64,000 nucleotides of DNA from Tetradesmus obliquus. Lineage: Eukaryota; Chlorophyta; Chlorophyceae; Sphaeropleales; Scenedesmaceae. The stretch's first letter is position 1. Every line of letters begins with the position of its first letter. This document shows, piece by piece, positions 45,323-57,094 of this stretch. Position numbers and translations under genes: made by a program. The DNA is taken from contig CP126193.1 in assembly GCA_030272155.1 (NCBI GenBank), positions 3,844,001 through 3,908,000 on the forward strand. The letters are read 5' to 3'. Below the pieces are notes generated by a model, which worked only from the letters and a program-made list of their open reading frames with translations, did not search any database and was not told the origin of the DNA.

Positions 45323-45789
45323 GCCGCTGTTGATGCTTAACGAAGGTGCTGGAAGCTGTCGGCAAAGCCAATTGGCTGAAGCACGCTGAAAAACTCAGTG
45401 GTGACTCGGCCTGTGTGTGTGGTGAGTAGGAGTGAGTTGCTGGCAACTATGAACACTGTGCTTCTTTTGGCAGCATCGTTCAGATCAGCTGATTGGCAGA
45501 AAATGCATTGCACGCAGAACTATTGCGCAGCCTGCAGGAACGCCGAGGACTGACAGTCACACCTGCGCCAAAGCCCGCAACTGACAACGTCCAGGAAGCA
45601 CAAACCGCGATGAACAGGTACTAGACAGTTGCTCTGATATGTACGAAGCTCTTTGTGCTAAGCGTGTTTGTCCAGGCTGCACTTGGCCCTTGTATCCTTG
45701 GCTGTTCCTGCTTGCTCCCCTTGAAAGACTTGCAAGTCCCACTGTGATCTAGACCGGTGCTTTCTATTAAGATCAATAGCCTTACTAAT
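45323..45789. promoter_or_regulatory. Head-to-head promoter region, DnaJ-type protein / EMC8/9
   Basis: 467 bp between divergent start codons contain both promoters. It has little triplet repeat. I see no clear core element. Confidence 0.4.
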
Positions 45790-46996
45790 ATGTCGATAGT
45801 CGTCAAGGCATCTACGTATGACCTCACAGAAGAGGCATACCTCACCATACTCCTTCATGCTGCCAAGTACCCCTCCTGCACAGTCTGTGGTGTGCTGCTT
45901 GGCAAAGTATCCAGCAAGGCATGCACAGTAACAGCAGCAGTACCACTCTTCCATTTGTCTATGCTGCTGGCGCCGTGCGTGGAGACAGCCCTAGCGCAGG
46001 TGCGCGAGCTGCGGGCAGCAGTGCAGTACAGCAGAACAGGTGGAGCAGCATATTGTTCAGCAGCTGAGCTGGTGCATGCTGATCGTTCAGGACAAGTGTT
46101 TGTTGTTCATGAACGGATGGTTTGTTGCCACCACGCTTGACACACGGCAGCAGCAGCAGCAGGGGGGGTGGCATCAGCAACAGCGCATGTGGGCTGCTTT
46201 TTCAGGCTGCTTGACGGCGTCTTGAATGCCTTGCTGGCAGCCTGTGTTTTGCAGTAGTGATCATTCAAGCCCACCATGCACTGCTAGGAGCATCACCGAG
46301 CATACCGAGCTGGCTTGGGCAGTCCTTTCTGCATAACACAGTGGCCATTTGTACCAATTTGTGGTGATGATCACGGCCTGACTGCATCGGCCTGACGCCC
46401 TGACTGCATCGCGATCTGGCTCGCTACCAGCCTGTGCTGATGTGTATGTGCCTCACTGAGTCACCCCATACTCAGGAGTATCCCTCACCCCTCACCCCAC
46501 CACCACCTGTACTGCTGCTGCCCAGGTGGAGGCCTACGCGCAGCAGCAGTCGCTGCAGCTGCTGGGCTACTACCACTGCGAGTCGCGCTTCGATGCGCGC
46601 GAGCCCCACCCAGCAGGCAAACGCATTGCGGAGCGCATCGCAGACCGGCAACCTGAGGCCTTCATGCTGAGCCTGGACAACCCTAAGCTTGCGGCATTCA
46701 GCAGGGAGGGCAGCAACGAGCCGCCTTTTGAGCTGCTGCTGCGTGAGGCCGGGCCGAAAGGCAGCTGGAAGAAGGTGCCAGCCGGCAGCGCAGCAGGCAG
46801 CCTCGGCATAGCAGCGGGTGGCGGCGGCAGCAGCAGTGGCAGCAGCTGGGAGGGCCTGCGTGCGCGGTTCCTGAACGCGCATGCGCGGGGGCTGCATCAT
46901 GAGCTGGCAGATTTCGATGAGCACCTGGACGACATCAGCAGGGACTATTTGAATGCAGGGCTGCTGGGCAGCGGCAGCCAATTGCTGCTCAAGTGA
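45790..46996 (+). CDS. ER membrane protein complex subunit 8/9
   Basis: Two exons (45790-45999, 46526-46996) join in phase 0 to 226 residues. The N-terminus STYDLTEEAYLTILLHAAKY, then TVCGVLLG, PLFHLSMLLAPCVETAL, YAQQQSLQLLGYYHCESRF and GKRIAERIADRQPEAFML match EMC8/EMC9, an MPN-like domain without the catalytic JAMM metal site. EMC inserts tail-anchored and multi-pass proteins into the ER membrane; subunit 8/9 is on the cytosolic side. A Gly/Ser linker near residue 160 is low complexity. The final helix (LHHELADFDEHLDDISRDYL) is typical of the family. Confidence 0.93.
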
Positions 46997-48272
46997 GATT
47001 GCGATGCAATGGATGAGGGGTAGCGCAGCAGGCCTGTCACCATAGTTTCTCGTGACAGCGCGAATTCTACATGCAGCTTGCTGGGTGTGCCGCAGCTGGT
47101 GGCTGTGTTCTGGCAACTGCACGGTTGCATGTTCAGCGTGTGCGCTGCAGCAGAGGTTAAGTACTGGGCGCACGCTCAGTTGGGCTGAGCAGCGTCAGCG
47201 CCAGCTCGTGGCATTACATCGCATGGCTGTTTGATCTCTAGGCAGTTGAGTGGTGTTGTGGTCACCACAGTTGCGGCAACTGTGTGTTGCAGCTGCCAGC
47301 CTGGCCCAGGCCTGAGGCTGTACGGGATGCTTGCTGTTGAGGGCTACTGCGCGGAGCATACCTACTGGGGGAGGTTTAATGACCCCTAGTGCAGCTGCAT
47401 GGTGTGCGGACTTTTGCTTGCTTCGTGTCCCCCAATCATCAATGGCGTGAGTACAGCAGCAACGACTGTCGCCCAGATGCGCATCGTGCTGTCTTTTTGA
47501 TGTTGGACCTGCACAATGTGCTATTGCATGAGCTGCGAGCAGCCAGCGGCTGACTGCTGGTGTGCTATGGGAGTGAGGCAGTAAGGGCAGGTCTGCCACT
47601 GTCAACCTAGTGTTGTTGGTGTAAGATCCTCTTGTTGGCCTGCACCTGTGTCACCCTACAGCACTGCGGTATGCCGGCTGTGTTACCAGACTCACAGCAG
47701 TCACCACGCCTAGGGTTGCTGCAAAAGGCGGTGATGGGCTGGCAAGGGTGCCTTGCACTGCTTGAAATTCGTCAGACAACCCAACTACAACTAGGGTTAG
47801 CAGTGTGTTCAAGGCCTGCCGCATCCCCAAAAACTAATTCACGTTAGGGTAAGTTTGTTCATCGCGGTCACGCAGCAGAAACCGGAAAAGCTTCACACTA
47901 GGGCTGCCATCGTTTCGCCAGAGGCCAGGCGCAGATCTTGCATCCCGGACAGCTTCCACAGCTTGACAAAAGTTTCTTAGTAAGTTTTTCAATGGATGAA
48001 ATCAACGCTGAATCACATTTCGCACTCCAAAACCCTTGCGCTTGAGAGCGTTTTGCACTGGCTGACGGCGTGAACGCACCTGCTTCGCCATACAATTGGC
48101 CCAATCTGCTACCTTGTTGCACCTTGTGATAGGCCTGACGCGCATTCAGGCAACGCAGCCCGGCAAGCCCACCACTTTTCTTTCTAGCCCTGCACGTTGC
48201 CCCATTGCGCGTAGCCTTTCACCGTGTTCTCGTCTGCCGGTCCACTCACAGTCCAATTCCTCTTATTAAAAA
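46997..48272. other. Intergenic: EMC8/9 3' side and pyruvate kinase promoter
   Basis: I see no gene in this 1.28 kb. TGTAA at about 47621 could end the EMC8/9 transcript. The stretch 47840-48270 is less repetitive and AT-richer, as expected of a promoter and 5' UTR for pyruvate kinase. Confidence 0.45.
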
Positions 48273-51200
48273 ATGGTGCAGCTCGGCCTTGATGCAGTGC
48301 TGGCAGGTAGGCGTCAAGCTGCACGTTCCTGAAGTGCAGGCTAGGAATCGTGGGCTGTGTGCCAGCGTTGGCGAGCGTATGTGACGAAACAAATTTTGTT
48401 CAGCCTAAAGTTCTTGAAAGTAAACACCGGGGCGTATCAGGCAGCCATGCCACAGCGGAACAGCAGCAGCAGCAGCTGAGCAGCAGCACCTGCAGCCAAG
48501 CCTCAACCCCACCCCAACCCGGCTTCAAAATGCCGCACCCATCGTGCCTCATTCCCATGCATCACTTGTGCCCCGCCTTCCTTCCTGCAATGCCTCCTGC
48601 AGGCACGCCCAGCAGCGTGTGCAAGACCAAGGTGGTATGCACGCTGGGCCCTGCCTCCCGTGCAGTGGAGGTGATTGAGGAGCTGCTGCGGGCTGGCATG
48701 AACGTGGCGCGCTTCAACTTCAGCCACGGCAGCCACGAGTACCACAAAGAGACGCTGGACAACCTGCGCAGGGCCATGGAGAACACCAAGATCATGTGCG
48801 CAGTCATGCTGGATACTAAGGGCCCGGAGATCCGCACTGGTATGCTTGAGGGAGGCAAGCCTGTGCAGCTGGTGTCAGGCCAGGAGGTGACGATTACGAC
48901 TGACTACGCAGCGGCAGGCAACGCTGGGCTCATCGCCATGAGGTGCGGCTGCTGCAGCGGATGAAGGCAGCGGCAGCAGCAGCAGACGGCTTGCAGACAG
49001 CAGCGGCAGCTTGTTTGGGGAAGCCAGGTTTTATCAGCAGGTTGTTGCAGCAAGAGTGAGAGGGGCAAGCACAGTAGGCAGTGTAGCCAGGCAAGGCAGC
49101 AGCCTGCAGAGTTGCTGTGCATGAGAAGTGCAGCAAGCAGCAGGAGGCGGGCGACGTGTGGTGACGGCGTCAAAGACAGGGACGCGGGATGCGCAGTTGC
49201 ACATCATGAATTATGCATTACGCTGTAATATGCAGGCGGAAGCCCACAGCAATGCTAACAGCCCACGCTGTGATGCGCGGCAGCAATGTTCAGCAATGCT
49301 AGCTGCAGTGCACAACCAGTGTCAACACCACCACCATCTGCACGGTGCTGTTTTACTAACTCAGCGTATGTGCTTTCTCCCGCGTGCCCCACCTGCTCAA
49401 CTTGTCACGCCGCACCCGCAGCTACAAGAAGCTGGCGCAGGACGTGCAGCCCGGCAGCAGCATCCTGTGCGCTGACGGCTCCATCGTGCTGGAGGTCATC
49501 TCAACAGACCCGGCAGCCGGCACGGTGCGCGCGCGCTGCAAGAACACCGCCATGCTGGGCGAGCGCAAGAACGTCAACCTTCCGGGTGTGGTGGTTGACC
49601 TTCCCACGCTCACTGACAAGGATGTGGATGACATCGTCAACTGGGGCGTGGCGAATGAGATCGACCTGATTGCGGCCTCGTTTGTGCGGAAGGGCAGCGA
49701 CCTGGACCTGATCAGGGACGTGCTGGGCGAGCGCGGGCGCTACATCAAGATCATCTCCAAGGTGCGGCATGCATGTAGTTTGCTGTCATGTTTGTGTCTA
49801 GGGAGAAGCGGGATGAGCAGCCGTGTTTGGCAGTTTCCAGCCATCTCGCTGACGAGAGCGCGATTTTGGTCAACATGCAAGGCTCCGCTGCGACCAGCGA
49901 CCCTCTTGCTTGCGGTTGTGCCGATCTGTGCCGGCCGTTGATGAGGCACGTTCACGTTTCACTTGCTGATCCTGCTGCTGTGCTTGCTGTGGCTGTTCTG
50001 GCTGCAGGTTGAGAACCAGGAGGGCATCCAGAACTTTGACACCATCCTGGAGAAGACTGACGGCGTGATGGTGGCGCGTGGCGACCTGGGCATGGAGATC
50101 CCCACGGAGAAGATCTTCCTGGCGCAGAAGATGATGATCCAGAAGTGCAACTACGCCGGCAAGCCAGTCATCACCGCAACACAGGTGAGGCGATGGCGCG
50201 TAGGGTGCGGTTTATGGTGGGGCTGGGCGGCAGAGATGATCACCGCGGCACAGGTGCTGCGCGTGTGGGGTGGCGTAAGGGTTGCGGCAGGGGGCTGCTG
50301 GGTGGAGCTGGGTGGCAGGGGATGAGACGACAAGCGATGCACCATGCGTGCCGTCCAGCACAGAGCACGTGCACAGAGCATCAAAACAGTAGTTTGCGCA
50401 GTTCAGTGGATGTTGCGGTGTTGTTGCAGTGGCTGCCCTGTAGTGCAGTTGTGTAGCTGCTTCCTCACAGCAGCCACTCATCTTGGGCTCGTTGGAAATT
50501 TCCTGACATGTCCTTCTCCTGCTGCTGCCGCTGCTGCTGCCTGCTGCAGATGCTTGAGAGCATGATCAAGAACCCGCGGCCCACGCGTGCCGAGGCGACC
50601 GACGTGGCCAATGCAGTGCTGGACGGCACCGACTGCGTCATGCTCAGCGGGGAGACAGCAGCGGGAGCATTCCCAGTGGAGGCAGTCAAGGTGAGGGGGA
50701 GGCAGGCTGAGGTGTGCTGGCTGCTGCTGCACAAGCAGTGCTGATGCTGTGCAGGCTTGGCAGCAGCAGCAGCAGGAGTGGTGCGTCAGCTCAGTTGGCG
50801 GTGGTGCTGTACACCATCGCATGCAGCAGCAGATGTGAGCCTGGACAGGCAGATCAAACTTTTGCCTGGTCAGTGTGTGGCACCCGCTGATGTATATGCG
50901 CACATCTCCATCCCATCATCCAGGTCATCACAAGTCCTGCCGCGAAGCAGAGGCCAGCATGCGCATCTGCCACACCTGCTGGCGTGTGTGTACCTATGAC
51001 CCAACGCTTACCGTGCCTGCTGGTGACTGCGCCCTCCCTGCAGGTCATGACCAAGATATGCCGCGAGGCGGAGGCCAGCCTTGACTACTACGCCATGTTC
51101 AAGAACATCCTCAAGGTGGCGCCCCTGCCCATGTCACCCCTGGAGTCCCTCGCCTCCAGCGCGGTGCGCACCGCACACAAGGTGCACGCCAGCCTCATCG

Positions 51201-51538
51201 TCGTGCTCACGCGCGGCGGCAGCACCGGCCGCCTGGTCGCAAAGTACAGGCCGCTGGTGCCCGTGCTGACTGTGGCGGTGCCTGTGCTCACCACAGACAG
51301 CCTGACCTGGACCTGCAGCAATGAGGCGCCGGCGCGGCAGTGCCTGATCACGCGCGGGCTGCTGCCGCTGCTGGCGGAGGGCTCTGCGCGCGCCACGGAT
51401 ACGGATACTACGGACGAGATCCTGGCGGCGGCGATCGAGCACGCAAAGCGCGCCCGCTACTGCGCCAAGGGCGACAGCATTGTGGCGCTGCACCGCATCG
51501 GCAACGCGTCCGTGATCAAGATCGTGGACATCAAGTAG
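48273..51538 (+). CDS. Pyruvate kinase
   Basis: Six exons (48273-48306, 48603-48942, 49422-49761, 50008-50184, 50550-50690, 51044-51538) join in frame to 508 residues, the usual length of a cytosolic-type enzyme. It transfers phosphate from phosphoenolpyruvate to ADP in the last step of glycolysis. Motifs: [41 protein letters not shown], the B domain around [27 protein letters not shown] with the catalytic Lys region, [22 protein letters not shown], and [16 protein letters not shown]. No long transit peptide is present: the protein starts [15 protein letters not shown], encoded partly by a 34-nt first exon. Two introns contain exon-edge echoes. A 36-bp tandem repeat follows the stop. Confidence 0.97.
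50239..50262 (+). repeat. Weak exon-edge echo: end of pyruvate kinase exon 4 and donor
   Basis: GATCACCGCGGCACAGGTG here resembles 50169-50192 (ATCACCGCAACACAGGTGAGG), about 70 bp downstream of the true exon end at 50184. It is short, so chance is not excluded. Confidence 0.5.
50921..50958 (+). repeat. Exon-edge echo: acceptor and start of pyruvate kinase exon 6
   Basis: CAGGTCAT..C.AAG..TGCCGCGA.GC.GAGGCCAGC matches 51041-51079. The copy includes a CAG acceptor and lies about 120 bp upstream. A one-base deletion shifts its frame. Confidence 0.88.
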
Positions 51539-51558
51539 AGCAGTGCAGCACAGAGCAG

Positions 51559-51563
51559 TGTAA
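51559..51563 (+). promoter_or_regulatory. Candidate TGTAA polyadenylation signal of pyruvate kinase
   Basis: TGTAA lies only 20 bp after the stop. That is very close, so a later site may be the one used. Confidence 0.3.
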
Positions 51564-51569
51564 GCTGAA

Positions 51570-51677
51570 GGCGGTACGGATGCAGGGTGGTGTGAGGCGC
51601 TGCAGGGCGGTACGGATGCAGGGTGGTGTGAGGCGCTGCAGGGCGGTACGGATGCAGGGTGGTGTGAGGCGCTGCAG
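51570..51677 (+). repeat. 36-bp tandem repeat, 3 copies, after pyruvate kinase
   Basis: The three copies are essentially identical, each beginning GGCGGTACGGATGCAGGG and ending GGCGCTGCAG. The array probably lies in the 3' UTR or just beyond it. Confidence 0.95.
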
Positions 51678-53085
51678 GGCGGGGAGCACAAGCATATGCC
51701 TGTGCGGCAGCAGCTGGTGGTGGGATGTGCTGCTGCTGGTGTTAGGTAGAGCTTTGGAGCTTGCCCGGCGCGTGCGCATGCGTGTGTGTGCGCGCATGCG
51801 CGTGTGGCTGTGAGCAGGTCATGGTGTGCCGCAAGTGCCAGCCATACGGCTGGCAGGCTAGCTGTGTGCATGCGCAGCATGGCCTGAAGCTCCTGTGCAG
51901 CTTGGGTGGCAGGCGCGCCCTGCAGTGGGTGGCTTGTTGCCCTCCTGGCGCTGCTTATGCATGTGCAGCGGCACGTGCTGTGCAGCTGCTCCTCGTGGTT
52001 TTGCGCTGTTGGCTGTTATGGCTTTAAGTAAAGGGCACCTTGCTGCAGGTCTCCTGCTGCAGCTGCCAGCAGGCGGCATGCAAGATGGGCTGTTGTGCAG
52101 AATCGGCGACAGCAAGCCAGCAGTGTGCATCTGTGCTTGGCTGCAGCACCCGCATGATCCCCCCACATGACTGCCTACGATTAGGTGTCATGTGTTCTTG
52201 CGGGGCTGCACCTGACATGTGTGACAGCGCATGTCTATGCACACAGCTGCTGCTGCTGTGTCGCTGATGGCTTGGTTTGCTTGCCGCCTGCGTGGTCAGC
52301 GGTGGTGTAAAGGCTGATTCTGGTCCTGCCTGCAAGCGCCTTGCAGAGCCTGTTTGTGGTGAATGCAGATGGTGCATGCTACTGCAGCAGTTCAGTTGTT
52401 CGGCAGTGCGTGCCTGGTGTGTGTTTGTCCCATTGCGATTGTGGACCACTGCTACGTGCAGGTCACATTGACGTTCAGGGTTGAGGCGGCTGCGCACAGC
52501 ACTACAACTGTGCACGGAGGTGTTGCACCAGTCTAGTGTCAGCAGGTTGGTCGTTGGTCAGCGCCATTGACACTTTTCAAAGACAGAAGCATTGGTATGT
52601 CACTGAACTGCCGTCGTTGCAAGTGCGCCTGCCACCCCTGCTTGGTTGCGGATTGTTGTTGTGCGCTGTTGTTTTTGACTGCAATCTTGTATCTGTGCGC
52701 AGGCCGCCGCGTTGCAATGCATAGACTGCAGCCGCATTGTCTGCATGTCTGCTTGTAAGATGCTGTGTTGATGGCATCACGCACCCACATTGGGGACCGT
52801 GTAGCAAGGTAACACGCATCACTAACTTGCACTGGTCACAGAATGTGAAATCATTATGAAGACTTCAGCCTGACCCATCAGCGGGTATACCCCTTTACGT
52901 TACGCCTTCAAGGCGCGTGCAGCAAATGCAGCAAACCATCAGCAACACGCCTCACAAAGACTGCTACTGTGTGCGTATCCGATACAGGCCGTCTGAATAC
53001 ACCGTGCTGCGCCACAGCTTCTTGCAACTAGCAGGCCCTGCAACACGCCCCACAAAGACTGCTACTTGCGAGGACCGTCATAATT

Positions 53086-53174
53086 AATGTACCACCAAAG
53101 GCGTGAAGCTGATGCCGCATAGACAGTCTGGCTGCGCCTATGCGGCATCAGCTGCGCCTGTGGTGGTACAATTC
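53086..53174. repeat. Long hairpin element (MITE-like)
   Basis: Arms 53086-53122 and 53138-53174 pair over about 36 bp with few mismatches. The inner 16 bp (AGCTGATGCCGCATAG and its complement) are perfect, and the outer parts share GTACCACCA / TGGTGGTAC. The loop is about 15 bases. It lies in AT-richer sequence starting AATTAAT, as for a small foldback transposon. Confidence 0.8.
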
Positions 53175-53447
53175 AGGCAGTTGCAAGCAGGCGTGTGCAA
53201 GACTGCAGCAATGACCAGAGGCAACCATGGCATGCAGTGCACAACAACAGCGGCACGCAGCCCAGCGACAAAGCTGACTGACAGACTGTGGCATAGCCCA
53301 TCTTGCCGTGCGTGGAATGACAGCCACAGGACGAGCCATAACAGTGCCGCTGGCACTTCAGTAGCAGAGCCCCTGGCACATGGGTAGCTGCACGGCCGCA
53401 TTCATTGCCGACAGATTTGTGCTTGCCAAAACCTGCTAACATGCACA

Positions 53448-56400
53448 TCAGTAGATGTCCATGTCTGAGCCGTCCCCCAGCTCTGTGGCCTCTGAGCCCG
53501 CGTCCTTGTCTGTGTCCACGTCACTGGCGCTGCCCTCCTGCTGCTTGATGCGCGGCAGCCGCCCCAGCTGCAGCAGCACCGCCTCGCTCAGCCCGCCTGC
53601 GCACACACCCACACGCATCAGCAGTGATAGAACAGCTGCAGTGAGTGACTGTGCTGCAAACCCCGACAATTGTAGTGACAGCAGCAACATGCAAACTCTG
53701 AACCAGAATGTTGCGGGAGCGCTGCAGCAGCAACACACGCGCAACACATCATGCATCGACCCAAAGAGCCACACAACGCAACAGACGAATGAAGCAACAA
53801 GGACCCCTCACCTTCTACGTCTGGTAGTAATACAGCTGGCGCTGCTGCTGCTGTCCCTGCCGCGGAGCCACTTGCCAGCGCCTGCAGCCTGCTGTGTGCT
53901 GCTGCCGCCTCCCGCTGGATGATGTGCTGCAGCGCAAGCAGCTCCTTCTGGCTGGTCAGGATCTGGTCCAGCGGCACCTGCAGCCATGATGACCAACACA
54001 CAGTTGTCATTGCAAGTCCAAATACAAGCGACCGAGTGATGCGACGTAGCCAGCAATCAGCCGAGCAAGAACGCCTGCGCCAGCTGCCAGACACATAAAC
54101 AAAACCATTGCAATGACCAAGTTAGCAAGCCACACCTGCTCCAAGAACTCCGCGCCCTTGGCTGCCGCCTCCTGCAGCACTGCGTATGTTGCCATTGCCT
54201 GCTCGTAGCTGGCCTTGTCCAGGCTGGCCAGGCCCCCGGGCAGGGCGCCCTCAGCCAGCCAGCCCTGCAGCGCGCCACGCATCTCCTCCCACACCGCCTG
54301 CAGCTGCAGGTGGCTGCACATGCCTGCGTGTTGTGAAGTAGACACCCAGCAACAGCAACAGCAGCAGCAGCAGCAGCAGCAGGGCATGCAGGTTTCAGCG
54401 CAAGGCATGGTACTCAGCAGGCGCCTCAAAGCAGGCACAAGCCGGTGCGTGATGCAGGGACAGCAGCACGGCAAAGGTCTGCAATGTCTGTACCGTGTCT
54501 CCCAAAACTACAAGCATCATCATTCTCTGCCACAACCCCATCTGAATTACTGCTCCTGCTACTTATGCAACGAAACAGAATACAGCAGCAGCACAAGCAG
54601 CGGCAGCAGCAGCAGGCGGCTCACCGCTGAGGCACTCCCTCAGGCTGAGCTCCCAGGGGCCTCCTGCAGCAAAGATGCCGCTGCTCTTGTCTGTCTTGAG
54701 GTTGTCGTGGAACTCGCTGATGCAGATGGCCACCTCACGCGTGCTGTCAGCCTGGCGCAGCCGCCGCGTCCATGTCTTGCGCAGCGTGCGCCACCTGCAG
54801 GCAGCCACAAGACGTAGGCGCAGCATGTGTGACATGCTATTTTGTGTGTGGTGTGGCGGTGCGTGGTGTTGCAGCACAGTTGAGGGAATGTGTTGCATAG
54901 TGTATCCAAAACTTGGCGGCTGTGAGAGCTTGCACATAATAACAGGCGGGCAGCCTGCTCTCATGCAGACCAGCGAATACACGCGCGCATAGCAGCTGCT
55001 GCTGCTGAGCTGCCCACTGCCCTCCTTTGATCAAGCCACCTGAGCCCTGCATGCTGCTGGTGCTGCTGCTGTGACCTGTGCACCTCAGCTGCTGCACTAA
55101 AAAGTGTTACACTCTCAGCTTCAAAGCCGCGCCTCCCCCACATCCTGCTGCTGCTGTGAACTCTGCACACCTCAACTGCTGCTGTGGAATCTGCACACCC
55201 CAGCTGCTCCATTATGTGCAATATACTGTGTGGCTCTGCAGCCAAGCAGAGCCGCGCCTCACCTGCCCTGCACATCCTTCCAGGGCACCTGCTCCTCCAG
55301 CTGAGTGAGCTCCTTGCGCACCTGCTTCACCACGTCACTCTTGCGCACACTGCCGCCCGGCCGGCTGCCTGCACGCCACACCAGCAGCAGCACACGCAAG
55401 CTCAACAGGAGGAGCAGCACTGCAGCAGCGCATGACTGAGCCTCCTTGCTGCAGGTCTCTGCAACGGCACCATGGCGGGTAAGTCTTGTTGCCAAATAGC
55501 TCTTGCGGTGCTACATTGCTGTTGCTGCAGCTGCGGCTGGTGGTGCTGTGTGTTGTAGTCCATATGCGCACCTCTGCTGTGCATGGGTGTCAGGTAGCGC
55601 ATCTGGATGTCCAGTGTTTCGTTGCCAACCTGCAGCATGCATTCGCAGCAGTGGGCCTCAGGCGCAGAGCTCGCGAAACTTGCCAGCCCGCACTGTCCAT
55701 ACCCTGGATGTACATGTTTCATTACCACCTAGGGGTCTTGGAGCAGCTACTGTTTGTTTTGTCGGTCTTGAAAGCGTATACTCAACTGCTGTCTGGTTCA
55801 CTGCTGCTGCTGGCGCAGGCTGTGCTGCTGCTGCTGCCGCTGCTGCTGCTGCTGCTGCTGCTGCTGCGATCGCACCTGCAGCTTGACCCATCCGTTGCTT
55901 GTGATGCTGAGCACTGTGCCCTCCTTGCCCACAAGCGTGCCCTCAAACCGCTTGTGGTTGGTCTTGATAATCACCCTGCAGCCAGCAGCAGCAGACCGTT
56001 GCTCTGCTTACTCCTGGTGCATGACACAAATGCGGAAGCTGTCAAGGCAGCATACACCAGTCAGCAACCAGTTAGCAGTTACTTGTGCTGCACATCAAGT
56101 CACAAGACTCTACGTGTAAAACACACACGCCTCGTCATCCTCAACTACGGGCCACCAGCTGCTGCTGCTGCATGAGCAACCAGCGCACTCTCATGCAGCT
56201 GCTCCCAACGCCCAGCAGCCATCCAACCAGCTGCGGCAAGCCCCCTCCTACTCAGCAGCTTTACACACCAGCAACAACACCCCAAATCACACCACCGCCC
56301 ACCTGTCTTTGACGCGTATGTCTGGCCGCACCGCAGTAGGCAGCCCAGGGTCGCTGCTGCGCCGCATGGCCAGCTGCTCCGAGCTCATGCGCTTGAAAGT

Positions 56401-56771
56401 GGGGCTGCCACTGTCACCCCCGCCGCCCCCAGCCCCGCCTGCTGCAGTGCTGCCGCCAGCTGCTGGCGAGGCGTAGCCGCCCGGCAGTGCTGGCGGCCGC
56501 AGCGCTGACGTGAAGGCCTTGAGGTGGCTCTGCACGCAAGCAGGTTCGTGGGTGTGAGCGGCATGATGCTGGTTTCTAGCTGCTAGTGCTGTGACAGATA
56601 CATGCTGTGGATTGCTGGTTATTGTTGGGCACCACGTCAGGGGAAATGTGCAAGTGGTGGGTTGCTGCGACACAGACGTGCTTTGATTGCAACAGTGCCA
56701 GCAAGCAAAGCGGCTGTTGGCCGGCTGCATGCTGTGCTGGCTTACTGGGTTCAAACTTGTGCTCCAATCTC

Positions 56772-56803
<32 letters not shown>

Positions 56804-57094
56804 TGCTGCACTCACCCTGACGACGCCAACAGCTGCTGATGCTGCGCCATGGCCATCCTGCTGCTGCACCGCCCTAGCAAAGGAGTTGTCTTGCAGCAGC
56901 AGCTGCACCAGCTGGTCGATGCCAGGGCCCTGCAGTGTGTAACCATGCACAAGCAGTGCACATGATGCAGTCATGGTGAAGGCAAGGCCTGACAGTCTGC
57001 TGCCACAGCAAGCCAGCCTGGCTTGCATATGCAGGTATGCAGGAGAAGCGGTCAAGCACAAGAGCATCGGAGTACTCACGGCCTGGCCCTGCAT
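53448..57094 (-). CDS. Uncharacterised 430-residue protein with a KOW/SH3-like segment
   Basis: Ten exons (57080-57094, 56816-56929, 56303-56529, 55876-55975, 55572-55629, 55263-55368, 54625-54794, 54136-54323, 53812-53977, 53448-53596) join without a phase break. I do not recognise the family. Visible parts: a 5-codon first exon (MQGQA); a helical IDQLVQLLLQDNSFARAV; a Gly/Ala linker; FKRMSSEQLAMRR; a probable small beta barrel (RVKDRVIIKTNHKRFEGTL, GKEGTVLSITSNGWVKLQVG, MRYLTPM); a charged helix (SDVVKQVRKELTQLEEQV); WRTLRKTWTRRLRQADS with a long helix after it; two further helical blocks (LQAVWEEMRGALQGWL, LTSQKELLALQHIIQRE); and an acidic C-terminus. The W-x3-R/K...W block followed by ADSTREVAICISEF loosely recalls WHIM/WSD-type motifs of DDT-domain chromatin proteins, but this is weak. 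A nuclear role is only a guess. Confidence 0.72.
55125..55146 (-). repeat. Weak echo of the end of gene 10 exon 6
   Basis: AGCCGCGCCTC followed by CCACATCCT resembles 55249-55278 (AGCCGCGCCTCACC...CACATCCTT), which spans the donor of the exon ending at 55263. A three-fold repeat of CTGCACACCTCAGCTGCTG type lies at about 55076-55210 in the same intron. Confidence 0.4.

Larger units (their letters stand above)
51539..53447. other. Convergent intergenic region, pyruvate kinase / gene 10
   Basis: I see no gene in this 1.9 kb. It contains the 36-bp tandem repeat just after pyruvate kinase, a near-duplicate of 27 bp about 95 bp apart (near 52944 and 53039, CAACACGCC.CACAAAGACTG), and a long hairpin at 53086-53174. 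Confidence 0.55.
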
